IMG/VR virus record: IMGVR_UViG_3300030107_002014
Span: 2,693-30,433 of that record
Length of the DNA: 27,741 nt
Strand: one strand, 5' to 3'
Source: a virus
Shown in pieces: positions 11,995-19,777 of this stretch. The translations under genes were made by a program, and so were the position numbers. Below the pieces are notes generated by a model. The model saw nothing but the letters and a program-made list of their open reading frames with translations, was not told the DNA's origin and did no database searches. The first letter of the stretch is position 1. Every line of letters begins with the position of its first letter.

Positions 11995-14250
11995 ATGGCA
12001 AAAAGAGGAAGAAAAAATAAAGCTGATGTTAATAGACAATTATTTGACAAAGCTAATAGTTATGCTAGAAAAAAATGGTTTACTGATTCTCAAAAAAGTA
12101 TGGATTTTTATCTAAATGACCAATTAACTCAAGAAGAAAAAGAAGATTTAAGAGAAGGAGGTATGCCAGATTTTATTATTAATCGCATATCACCTGCTAT
12201 AGATATAATGAAATTCTTTGTTACAGCAAACAATCCTAGATGGCAAGCAATTGGAACAGAAGGTAGCGATACTGATATAGCGCATATTCATAGTATGGTA
12301 GCTGAATATTGTTGGCATTTATCTAATGGTAAAAGTTTGTTTGGAGAAGTTATACAAGATGCTTTAGTAAAAGGAATGGGATTATTTAGAATTGATATTG
12401 ACCCAGACGCAGACAAAGGAATGGGAGAAGTAGTTTTTAAAACTGTAGACCCGTATGATTTGTATGTAGACCCTCAAAGTAGAGATTTTTTATTTAGAGA
12501 TGCTAATTTTTTAATTGTTCAAAAGAATTTATCTAAATCTTCTTTAGTAAGATTGTTTCCACAATATAAGAAAAAAATTGTAAGAGCAAGTGGACAAATG
12601 CAAAGTAAACAATATTCTCAAAGAGATGTTCATGAATCAGAAACTATACAACCTGGAGATATAGAGCAAGAAGCTTATACTTTAGAAGGAGAACAAGATG
12701 AAATTATTGATTTTTATGAAGTATACACCAAGGAAAAAGTTCCTTATGTAAATTTATTTATATCTACTCCTCCTAGCGAAAAAGAATTAGAAAAAATTAA
12801 AGCTGAAGCGCAACAACGTGCTGAAATGTTGCAACAAGAATTACAAGTAGGAATAGAAGAACAAAAACGAGAATTAATGCAAGCAGTTCAAGAAGGAGAA
12901 ATGATAGCTGAAAGAATGGAGCTTGAATTGCAAAAAATACAACAAGATGCACAAAATCAATTACAAGAAGCAATTGCAATGATGGAAGCTGAAATGGTAC
13001 AAGCTGAAACTAAAACTGTGCAACAAGTTATGGAAAAATCTGCATATGAATTATTAGCAAAAGATAACGAAAAATTTCAAAAAAGTATTGTAGATTTAGT
13101 AGAATTTTATAAAACACAAATAAAAGTTTGTGCTTCTGCTGGAGATATATATTTATACGAAACAGTTATTCCTAACATTACTGAATATCCAATTGTTCCA
13201 ATTAATTATAGCTTTACAAACACTCCTTATCCAGTTGGCGCAGTTATGCCTATGATTGGAAAACAAAGAGAAATAAATAAATCTCATCAAATTATGTTAC
13301 ATAATGCAAATTTAGCGTCAAATTTAAGATGGCTATATACTGAAGGAAGTGTTGATGAAGAAGAATGGGAAAAATATTCAAGTTCTCCTGGAGCTATGTT
13401 AAAATACAGACAAGGATTTGAACCTCCTACTGCTATACAACCGTTGCCAATTAATAACGCTTTTTATACAGTAACTCAACAAGGAAAACAAGATATAGAA
13501 CATTTAAGTGGTATATCTTCTAGTATGCAAGGAGTTGGACAAAATAGCCATGAAACTTATCGTGGTATGTTAGCAATGGATGAATATGGAACACGAAGAA
13601 TTAGACAATGGGTAAATAATTCTGTGGAACCAGCATTGGAACATTTAGGTAAAATATTTAAAGATGTAGCACAATTTGTTTATAGGACTCAAAAAGTATT
13701 TAGAATAGTACAGCCAGAAGCAGGAGCTACTGAAGGAGAACTTCAAGAAGTAACTATTAATATTCCAATATACAATGATTTTGGAGAAGCAATTAATAGA
13801 TACAACGATTATGCAACTTCGCAATTTGATATAAGAATTGTAGCTGGTTCAACACAACCTATAAATCGTTGGGCATTATTAGATGAATATTTCAAATGGT
13901 ATCAATCTGGATTAATTGACGATGTAGCTATGTTAGAACAAACAGATATAAGAAATAAAAAATCTATATTGCAACGTAAAAGCATTTATGCCCAAATGGA
14001 AGGTCAAATAAAATCTATGGAAGAAGCTATGAAAAATCAAGCTGGAACTATAGAAACATTAGAAAGACAATTAGTACAACACCAAATTAAAGATAAAGTT
14101 AATGAAGGTGAAAAACAAATAGATAGACAAGTTAATCAATCTGCTATGGAACAAAAATTATTACAGGGTAGAATGAAAGACACTGTTGATATGGCTAAAA
14201 AAGAATTAGCATTACAGAAAAAGAATAATGTTGATAAACAGAAAAAATAA
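11995..14250 (+). CDS. Portal protein, P22-like, with long coiled-coil insertion
   Basis: The dodecameric ring through which DNA enters and leaves the capsid. Residues 30-240 (DFIINRISPAIDIMKFFVTA; VDPYDLYVDP) and 380-700 (TEYPIVPINYSFTNTPYPVG; GKQREINKSHQIMLHNANLA) match the large P22/podovirus portal type. Residues about 258-358 form a continuous, Q/E/M-rich helix typical of a coiled coil, inserted between core strands. The C-terminal about 80 residues are again helical and charged (barrel/coil). The 751-aa size is typical of large portals. It starts one base after the endolysin stop with no strong SD, so coupled translation is likely. Position after terL and before the scaffold supports the call. 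Confidence 0.9.
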   Translation: MAKRGRKNKADVNRQLFDKANSYARKKWFTDSQKSMDFYLNDQLTQEEKEDLREGGMPDFIINRISPAIDIMKFFVTANNPRWQAIGTEGSDTDIAHIHSMVAEYCWHLSNGKSLFGEVIQDALVKGMGLFRIDIDPDADKGMGEVVFKTVDPYDLYVDPQSRDFLFRDANFLIVQKNLSKSSLVRLFPQYKKKIVRASGQMQSKQYSQRDVHESETIQPGDIEQEAYTLEGEQDEIIDFYEVYTKEKVPYVNLFISTPPSEKELEKIKAEAQQRAEMLQQELQVGIEEQKRELMQAVQEGEMIAERMELELQKIQQDAQNQLQEAIAMMEAEMVQAETKTVQQVMEKSAYELLAKDNEKFQKSIVDLVEFYKTQIKVCASAGDIYLYETVIPNITEYPIVPINYSFTNTPYPVGAVMPMIGKQREINKSHQIMLHNANLASNLRWLYTEGSVDEEEWEKYSSSPGAMLKYRQGFEPPTAIQPLPINNAFYTVTQQGKQDIEHLSGISSSMQGVGQNSHETYRGMLAMDEYGTRRIRQWVNNSVEPALEHLGKIFKDVAQFVYRTQKVFRIVQPEAGATEGELQEVTINIPIYNDFGEAINRYNDYATSQFDIRIVAGSTQPINRWALLDEYFKWYQSGLIDDVAMLEQTDIRNKKSILQRKSIYAQMEGQIKSMEEAMKNQAGTIETLERQLVQHQIKDKVNEGEKQIDRQVNQSAMEQKLLQGRMKDTVDMAKKELALQKKNNVDKQKK

Positions 14251-14273
14251 CTGTAAATTAAAAGGAGTACAGT

Positions 14274-15140
14274 ATGGAAGAAAATATACAAAACACGGAT
14301 AACTTAATGCAAGACGACTCTTTAAGAGCAGAAGCATTAACCCCACAGGATGATACTGTGGCTGAAGATTTTTTTTCTCAGCTTGATAAACAAGTGATGG
14401 GCGAAACACTAGAACAGCCAGTCGTTGAACAACAAGAGCCTCGTAATGAACAACCTCAAGTTGTTGAACAAGAAGTTGCTCCAGAAATGGATGCAGCTAA
14501 TTTAGAAAAGAGATATTCGGATTCTTCTCGTGAAGCTAAACGACTTAACACTCGTTTACAAGAGTTAGAACCTTATATGCCTTTACTAAATGCAATGAAA
14601 GAAGACCCTAATTTAATCACTCACGTGAGAGGTTATTTTGAGGGTGGCGGCTCAGCTCCTAAGAGTGTTAAAGAGCAACTTGGAATAGATGAAGATTTCG
14701 TTTTTGATTACGATGAAGCTTTATCAGACCCTTCTTCTCAATCTGCTAAGTTGTTTGGTGCAACAGTAGATGGAGTAGTGCAAAGACGATTAGGTGATTT
14801 TGCAAGACAACAATCTGAACAATCACGAAGAGCTTCTGAAGAAACTAGTTTTAAATCAAAACATAATGTTTCAGATGAAGATTATAATGATTTAATGGAT
14901 TTTGCAAAAGGTCATACATTAACATTGGAAGATGTGTATTATTTAAAAAATAGAGAAAACCGAGACAACTTAGTTGCTAACGGAGCTCGTGAAGAAGTAG
15001 TACAACAAATGAAAAATGTAAGACAAATGCCTACTAGTGTAGCTTCAAGTGGGAATGTGCAAGTGGAAGAAAAATCAATTGACGATGCAGTTTTTGACAA
15101 GTTGTTATCTCAAGGTGCAGGGCTAGATGAGTTAATGTAA
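14274..15140 (+). CDS. Scaffolding protein
   Basis: Guides procapsid assembly and is lost or removed before packaging. Typical scaffold composition: a long acidic, glutamine-rich disordered N-terminus (residues 1-75), a coiled coil (78-105, LEKRYSDSSREAKRLNTRLQ), a helical middle and a short acidic C-terminal motif (DDAVFDKLLSQGAGLDELM) that could contact the capsid protein. It sits directly between portal and major capsid genes, the expected place. SD AAAGGAGT before ATG. Similar to scaffold-like proteins of podoviruses in layout rather than recognisable sequence. Confidence 0.83.
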   Translation: MEENIQNTDNLMQDDSLRAEALTPQDDTVAEDFFSQLDKQVMGETLEQPVVEQQEPRNEQPQVVEQEVAPEMDAANLEKRYSDSSREAKRLNTRLQELEPYMPLLNAMKEDPNLITHVRGYFEGGGSAPKSVKEQLGIDEDFVFDYDEALSDPSSQSAKLFGATVDGVVQRRLGDFARQQSEQSRRASEETSFKSKHNVSDEDYNDLMDFAKGHTLTLEDVYYLKNRENRDNLVANGAREEVVQQMKNVRQMPTSVASSGNVQVEEKSIDDAVFDKLLSQGAGLDELM

Positions 15141-15168
15141 ATAAACAAACCCCGAGGAGGGACATAAA

Positions 15169-16722
15169 ATGCCTAGTACACCTTTAGCATTGTCTACTTC
15201 TACTGGTTTAACTAATACAGGGAGACAAGTTGGTGGAGTTAATCCAACAACAGCATACCCTACTGGTGATTTACGTAGACGTTATGACTTTGGCGATAGA
15301 TTTTCAGAACTCGCTTTAGCTCAGACTCCGTTTTTTAGACTCGTTTCTACAATGGCTAAAAAACCTACGGATGACCCAACTTTTAAGTTTACCGAGAAGA
15401 GACATTCATTCATGAAGCGTTATGTATATATCGTTGGAAGTATTAAATCTACTTCAACTGATGTATTTGATGACGCAACCCTAGCAAGAGCTAACCACGC
15501 TACTGCAGCACCAGCTGTTGGAGATGAAGTTAAACTTTATGCAGGAACAGACTATTACTCAGCTGGAAACATTCAAAATGTTCAAGGACAAAGTAATAGT
15601 GAAATTAAAGTAGGAGACGCTGGTACAAGACCACAATTTCTACAACCTAACCAAGTACTAAAAGTACCTATGACTGGCGCAGCTGGAGATGCAGTTAACG
15701 ATTATATGTTAGTTCGTATTACAGCAGTAGCAGATGCAGACAAAGACCTTAGTGGAGCTAGTGGTGCAAACCCAGCTAAACTATCTCTAATTACTGGTAA
15801 AGTTCTTAGAGCAGCAGGTGCAAATGAACTAGCATCTTTCTTAGCTAATAATAAACCTGACGTATCAGTATACGCAGAAGATATTGCTGAAGCATTAGAA
15901 GGAAAACGTTCATACGTTGTTGGTACTTCATATGGAGAAGGCTCTTCATTACTTGGAGAATCTTGGAAAGACAACCCATACTCAACTGGTTTTGGACAAA
16001 CTCAAATCTTTAGAAGCGAGTTTGGTATGACAAATACCGCTAGAGCAACAGCTCTTAAATACGAACCAAATGAGTGGGCTAGAACATGGAAAGAAAAACT
16101 TATTGAGCACAAATGGGACATTGAATGGGCTGGATTATTCAGTTCACAAGTTGCAGATGGTTCAGTAAACCACACTCAAGGTGCAATTGATTACATCTTG
16201 AATTTTGGTAACATCTTTTCTTGGACAAGCGCTAAATCTATTGATGACTTCTTACAAGATATGTCTCAATATTTTGACCCTAGATACAATCAAGACGGAG
16301 CAACAGTATTCTTATGTAGTACTGAAGTGTACACTTGGTTGCACAAATTAGGTGGGTTCTTTAAGAACAACATTGGACTTGGCGATAATGGTAATAACTT
16401 TAATCGCTTTAGTGCAGACTTAGCCGTTACTGGTAGAAAGAAAGTAATGGGATTAGACGTAACAGAAATTGCAACAGTTTATGGTAAAATGAACGTTGCT
16501 AGATGTATTGCCTTAGATGGCTCACACGTCAAAATCGCTGCTATCAACATGAACAATGTTGCTTACAGACCACTAATTGGTAATGGAGTTAATAGAGACA
16601 CTTCTATTTACGTCGGAGTTCAGAACTTAGAAAACTCAGGTGTAGATAAGAGAGTTGATATGATTCTAACTGAAGCTGGTTTTGAATACAAAATGCCAGA
16701 ATCACACGCTATTTGGAAATAA
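15169..16722 (+). CDS. Major capsid protein
   Basis: Main shell protein of the head. The N-terminus (PTGDLRRRYDFGDRFSELAL then AQTPFFRLVSTM) and the middle/C-terminal region (GQTQIFRSEFGMTNTARATA; TVFLCSTEVYTWLH; TSIYVGVQNLENSGVDKRVD) match capsid proteins of marine podovirus-like phages, presumably HK97 fold with a large inserted domain at about residues 105-235. It has the strongest SD of the late operon (GAGGAGGGAC), consistent with high expression, and codon use is more balanced than in neighbours. The size (517 aa) is consistent with a fold plus insertion and no cleavable N-domain. Confidence 0.9.
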   Translation: MPSTPLALSTSTGLTNTGRQVGGVNPTTAYPTGDLRRRYDFGDRFSELALAQTPFFRLVSTMAKKPTDDPTFKFTEKRHSFMKRYVYIVGSIKSTSTDVFDDATLARANHATAAPAVGDEVKLYAGTDYYSAGNIQNVQGQSNSEIKVGDAGTRPQFLQPNQVLKVPMTGAAGDAVNDYMLVRITAVADADKDLSGASGANPAKLSLITGKVLRAAGANELASFLANNKPDVSVYAEDIAEALEGKRSYVVGTSYGEGSSLLGESWKDNPYSTGFGQTQIFRSEFGMTNTARATALKYEPNEWARTWKEKLIEHKWDIEWAGLFSSQVADGSVNHTQGAIDYILNFGNIFSWTSAKSIDDFLQDMSQYFDPRYNQDGATVFLCSTEVYTWLHKLGGFFKNNIGLGDNGNNFNRFSADLAVTGRKKVMGLDVTEIATVYGKMNVARCIALDGSHVKIAAINMNNVAYRPLIGNGVNRDTSIYVGVQNLENSGVDKRVDMILTEAGFEYKMPESHAIWK

Positions 16723-16738
16723 TCTAAATAGTTAATTT

Positions 16739-16792
16739 GCGGTTGGTCCTTGTAGGTTCTTTACCTCCTTTCTCCCTACGGGGACCTTTCGC
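16739..16792 (+). terminator. Strong hairpin after the capsid gene, possible attenuator
   Basis: Nested perfect stems GGTCC/GGACC (16745-16749 with 16782-16786) and GTAGG/CCTAC (16752-16756 with 16775-16779), with an outer GCG/CGC. The loop contains ACCTCCTTTCT, which is complementary to SD sequences. Only a short TTT follows, so it is a weak intrinsic terminator at best. It probably reduces read-through after the capsid gene or protects the capsid mRNA 3' end. Confidence 0.55.
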
Positions 16793-16806
16793 ATACGGAG
16801 ATATAT

Positions 16807-17886
16807 ATGAAATTATGGGAAAAAGTAAATAATATAACTGGAAACGCTTCTAAAGCTAGATTCTTAGTAGAACATTTAAATGCTGGTGCTAAATTTATTG
16901 TATCTAGTTTACCTGAAAAGTTTTTATGGTCTATTGCTTCTGAAGTAGAAATAGATGGATTTAATAGTACTGGAACAAATATTATTGGAGATGGTTCTTC
17001 TTTAGCGTACGATAAAATATTAGCAGTATATCGTTATGACGGAGCTAAAAAAAGAGTAGCTCAAGAATTACCAGATAATTCTATACACTCTACTGACGAA
17101 TCTGATAGTTTATCTTTTCCAACTAAAATGTTTCCTTTGTATTACAAATTAAGTGGTAAAATATATATTAAACCAGACCCTGATTATAATGCACATGACC
17201 CAGCAGGTAGCAGTTTAGTAGATGCAAGTTGCGATACTACAAGTGGAAATACAACTGTGGGAATAGACAACAATACAGCTTTAAGTGTTGGAATGAAAGT
17301 AAGTGGTTCAGGTATACCATCTGGAGCTACAATAGAATCTATTCCAGGCAATACTACTCAATTTGTATTATCAGCAGCTGCTACAGCAAGTGGTACAAAT
17401 GCTACTTTGACATTTAGTCAAGTATATACACCAGTAGGAGGAACTCCAACAGGAGTTAGTTATTTAGGAGGAGATAAAGGAGTGATTGTTTATTCAGCTC
17501 CTCCAATTATTGACGAAAATACCGATGCTTGGGTATTAACGGAATTTGAAAATGTTGCTTTATTATATGCAGCTTCATTAGATATGTTAAGATTATCTAA
17601 TTCTATAGATGCTGAAAAGATTTTAGAAGGAGGAATTACTTCTTCAGACGCTACAAGCAAAACAAGTTTAAGTGCTATACACTGGTTAGAAGATGAAGAC
17701 CCAGAAATGGCTCAAGCAGTATTAGCAGTTTTTCAAGGAGATTTGTCTTTAGCTAATCAAAGACTTTCTACCGCATTAAACTATTATCAAAGAGCCGTAT
17801 CAGAATTACAATCTATTACAGGAGCTTTAGGAGCGCCTGAACAACAACAACAATCTCAAAGAAGAGAGCAAGGACCGACATCGTGA
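16807..17886 (+). CDS. Head-tail structural protein with inserted Ig/BIG-like surface module
   Basis: The outer parts (residues 1-130, KLWEKVNNITGNASKARFLV..., and 225-359, helical) look like a head completion or adaptor protein, and the gene lies directly after the capsid gene. Residues about 138-205 are a separate beta-rich module: SVGMKVSGSGIPSGATIESI followed by FVLSAAATASGTNATLTF. This type of module recurs in phage surface proteins and resembles an Ig-like decoration domain. The C-terminus is Q-rich. SD CGGAG, about eight bases upstream. It overlaps the next gene by four bases (ATCGTGA), so translation is coupled. Confidence 0.72.
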   Translation: MKLWEKVNNITGNASKARFLVEHLNAGAKFIVSSLPEKFLWSIASEVEIDGFNSTGTNIIGDGSSLAYDKILAVYRYDGAKKRVAQELPDNSIHSTDESDSLSFPTKMFPLYYKLSGKIYIKPDPDYNAHDPAGSSLVDASCDTTSGNTTVGIDNNTALSVGMKVSGSGIPSGATIESIPGNTTQFVLSAAATASGTNATLTFSQVYTPVGGTPTGVSYLGGDKGVIVYSAPPIIDENTDAWVLTEFENVALLYAASLDMLRLSNSIDAEKILEGGITSSDATSKTSLSAIHWLEDEDPEMAQAVLAVFQGDLSLANQRLSTALNYYQRAVSELQSITGALGAPEQQQQSQRREQGPTS

Positions 17887-18161
17887 AAATTTTAGAAATT
17901 ATGGAAAGAGTTAATTCTCGTGATACAAATTTAGTAATTGCTTATATTAAAGATGCTATAAATTTATTAAATTCTAACAATGAATTATTTTTAAGAACAA
18001 AAAAATTAAATATAGTTAAAAATACTAGAGATTATAATTTACCCGCAGATTTAGTATCGTTAAAAAGTATAAGCGTATTAGATACTGAAGATGATAATAA
18101 ATATAAACAAATTAGAAGATTATCAGGAGAACCAATTATATCTGAGGACACAAACCCATGA
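17883..18161 (+). CDS. Tail connector/adaptor protein, N-terminal part, 92 aa
   Basis: A small adaptor-like protein: residues 1-45 form helices (ILEIMERVNSRDTNLVIAYI) and residues 50-80 beta strands ending in DLVSLKSISVLDTEDDNKYK. The start is GTG at 17883, overlapping the previous stop. This looks like the first half of podovirus head-tail connectors of roughly 250 aa. It ends in SEDTNP and is followed in the -1 frame by MSYDTNLTYAYN, which continues the same kind of protein. Together with the next frame (161 aa) it would make one 253-aa connector. Whether it acts as two chains or a frameshift fusion is unresolved. Confidence 0.72.
   Translation: MKILEIMERVNSRDTNLVIAYIKDAINLLNSNNELFLRTKKLNIVKNTRDYNLPADLVSLKSISVLDTEDDNKYKQIRRLSGEPIISEDTNP
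18144..18161 (+). promoter_or_regulatory. Coupling site: SD, slippery-type heptamer and ATGA overlap
   Basis: GAGGA (18144-18148) is followed by A-AAC-CCA (18152-18158), which in the frame of the upstream gene is exactly an X-XXY-YYZ -1 slippery heptamer, immediately before TGA (18159-18161). The last A is the first base of the downstream ATG (18158). SD-to-ATG spacing is nine bases, good for re-initiation. Thus ordinary coupled re-initiation is the simplest reading, with -1 frameshifting as an alternative. Confidence 0.45.
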
Positions 18162-18643
18162 GCTATGATACAAATTTAACATACGCCTATAATCAACAAG
18201 GCGATAAATTGCGTTTATATAAAATTACTAGAGTAGGAAGAATAATAGACAATCAAGGTAGAGTACAAGCTTCAGACCAAAGTGAATTACTTTATCCAGA
18301 TGAAAATATAACTAATGGACTTAGAATAGAATATACTGCTCCTTTAAAATTATTTGTAGACAAAGACCCTAATGTATTGCATACAGATACAGACGAAGAT
18401 ACTTGGGCAAATCCAAGTTTAACTGAAGTAACAAGTCCAGATGAATCTTCGCATTTAAATTTAAATAGAACGTTATCTTTAGCAATAGTGTGTTATGTAA
18501 AAGCACAATTAGCAGAAAGAATGGGAAGTATTGATATAAAAGAATATTATATGAAAGAATTTTATAAAAAAGTTGCTGATAATGAAAGCAATAAAAATAA
18601 AATGTATTTTTCGCAAACAATAAGTACATTTTCAATTAAATAA
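18158..18643 (+). CDS. Tail connector/adaptor protein, C-terminal part, 161 aa
   Basis: The first 60 residues are beta-rich (NQQGDKLRLYKITRVGRIID), then a helical C-terminal region (LSLAIVCYVKAQLAERMGSI then YYMKEFYKKVADNES) which is typical of head-tail connector/adaptor proteins. It overlaps the preceding 92-aa frame by four bases and appears to continue it in sequence. It lies between the head-side adaptor and small tail genes. The exact connector type cannot be named. Confidence 0.7.
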   Translation: MSYDTNLTYAYNQQGDKLRLYKITRVGRIIDNQGRVQASDQSELLYPDENITNGLRIEYTAPLKLFVDKDPNVLHTDTDEDTWANPSLTEVTSPDESSHLNLNRTLSLAIVCYVKAQLAERMGSIDIKEYYMKEFYKKVADNESNKNKMYFSQTISTFSIK

Positions 18644-18655
18644 CAGGAGAAAACA

Positions 18656-18895
18656 ATGGGTTATAAAGGACTTAATGATTACGCAGTACAAGAAAGTGTT
18701 GCTCCGTATATCAAAGCAGTAGTTGCAACAGGAAATGACCAAGACGCTTGTAGAGCCGTGCATATGAAAGGCACATCAGCAAACGTTAATTTAACAGTAA
18801 ATGGTGTTGTAATAGCATTTCATTTGTTAAAAGGACATACATATCCAATTTGTGCAACAAAAAGTAGTTCAACAGACGTAGTATTTTTATATTAG
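18656..18895 (+). CDS. Small virion-associated protein, 79 aa, beta-rich
   Basis: After a short N-terminus (MGYKGLNDYAVQES) the protein is almost entirely beta-strand-like: residues 22-79 alternate hydrophobic and polar (NVNLTVNGVVIAFHLLKGHT; STDVVFLY). The fold may be a small barrel. SD CAGGAGAAA. No family is recognised; position between connectors and fibre genes suggests a virion structural or decoration protein. Confidence 0.7.
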   Translation: MGYKGLNDYAVQESVAPYIKAVVATGNDQDACRAVHMKGTSANVNLTVNGVVIAFHLLKGHTYPICATKSSSTDVVFLY

Positions 18896-18904
18896 GAGTA
18901 AAAA

Positions 18905-19249
18905 ATGATAGAATTAGAACAATATCAAGATTTACAAATAATGCAAAAAACAGATTTTGAAAATACTATTACATTTGAAGCACCGCATAATACGGCTAAT
19001 TATGATTACAAAGTAGTTATAGCGCCTGACTATGCTTCTTCAGCAACATTTACTTTAGGAGTAGGTAGTGGATTAACAAAAACTAATGCAACTACATTAA
19101 CAATGAAATTAACTGATGACCAAACAAATAGTTTGGCTGATAATTATGAAGGGGTTTGGGAATTAGTTTCTCAAGCTAGTGATGGAACTTTAACAAGAGA
19201 ATTACAAGGCGATGTTGTAGTTTCTCCTGGATTGGTACCTATTTGGTAA
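18905..19249 (+). CDS. Tail-associated beta-sandwich-like protein, 114 aa
   Basis: Residues 18-100 form alternating strands (FENTITFEAP; YDYKVVIAPDYASSATFTLG; TTLTMKLTDDQTNSLADNYE) with the pattern of an Ig-like or fibronectin-like beta sandwich; the final part (GDVVVSPGLVPIW) ends in a strand. SD TAGGAGT. Its stop overlaps the start of the next gene (TAATG). Probably a small tail or fibre accessory protein; no exact match is known to me. Confidence 0.68.
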   Translation: MIELEQYQDLQIMQKTDFENTITFEAPHNTANYDYKVVIAPDYASSATFTLGVGSGLTKTNATTLTMKLTDDQTNSLADNYEGVWELVSQASDGTLTRELQGDVVVSPGLVPIW

Positions 19250-19764
19250 TGGCTATTTCAGCAAAAATAACGACTCCAGTAGATGTAAAAGCAACTGTTA
19301 AAAATAATAGTGCTACAAAAACTGTAGGAGTGCAAAATGTTAGTAAGGTTACAGATAGTTTTACTATAGATGCTAGTGAAATACCTATTAGTTTAGACAA
19401 TAGCAATGCAACTAATGTTAGAGATGCATTAAATGGAACAGCAACAGCTGATGCCACACAAACATTAACAAACAAAACAATTAATGCTGATAATAATACA
19501 CTTAGCAACGTAGAAGTAGATAATTTAAAAGCGGGAGTACTAGATACGGACTTAAGTTCAACAGTTGGTACTGATACAACATTGCCTAGCGCTAAGGCAG
19601 TAAAGACTTATGTAGATACACAAGTTTCAGGAGAGGATACTCTTGCTGAAATGAATGATACAAATTTAACATCTCCAGTAGATGGAGCTATTTTAACATA
19701 TGATAATTCTAGTTCTAAATGGGTAGATGCTGATTCAATAGATGGGGGACAATTTAACAGCTAA
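19249..19764 (+). CDS. Tail fibre-like protein, 171 aa
   Basis: The ATG at 19249 is part of a TAATG overlap with the previous stop; the TTG a few bases upstream is less likely. The protein starts with a T/V/N-rich beta part, then a segment like phage fibre stems (QTLTNKTINADNNTLSNVEV; LPSAKAVKTYVDTQVSG), and ends GGQFNS. The SAKAVKTYVD pattern is common in trimeric fibre shafts. It probably forms a trimer attached near the larger fibres encoded next. Confidence 0.72.
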   Translation: MAISAKITTPVDVKATVKNNSATKTVGVQNVSKVTDSFTIDASEIPISLDNSNATNVRDALNGTATADATQTLTNKTINADNNTLSNVEVDNLKAGVLDTDLSSTVGTDTTLPSAKAVKTYVDTQVSGEDTLAEMNDTNLTSPVDGAILTYDNSSSKWVDADSIDGGQFNS

Positions 19765-19777
19765 TTAGGATACAATT

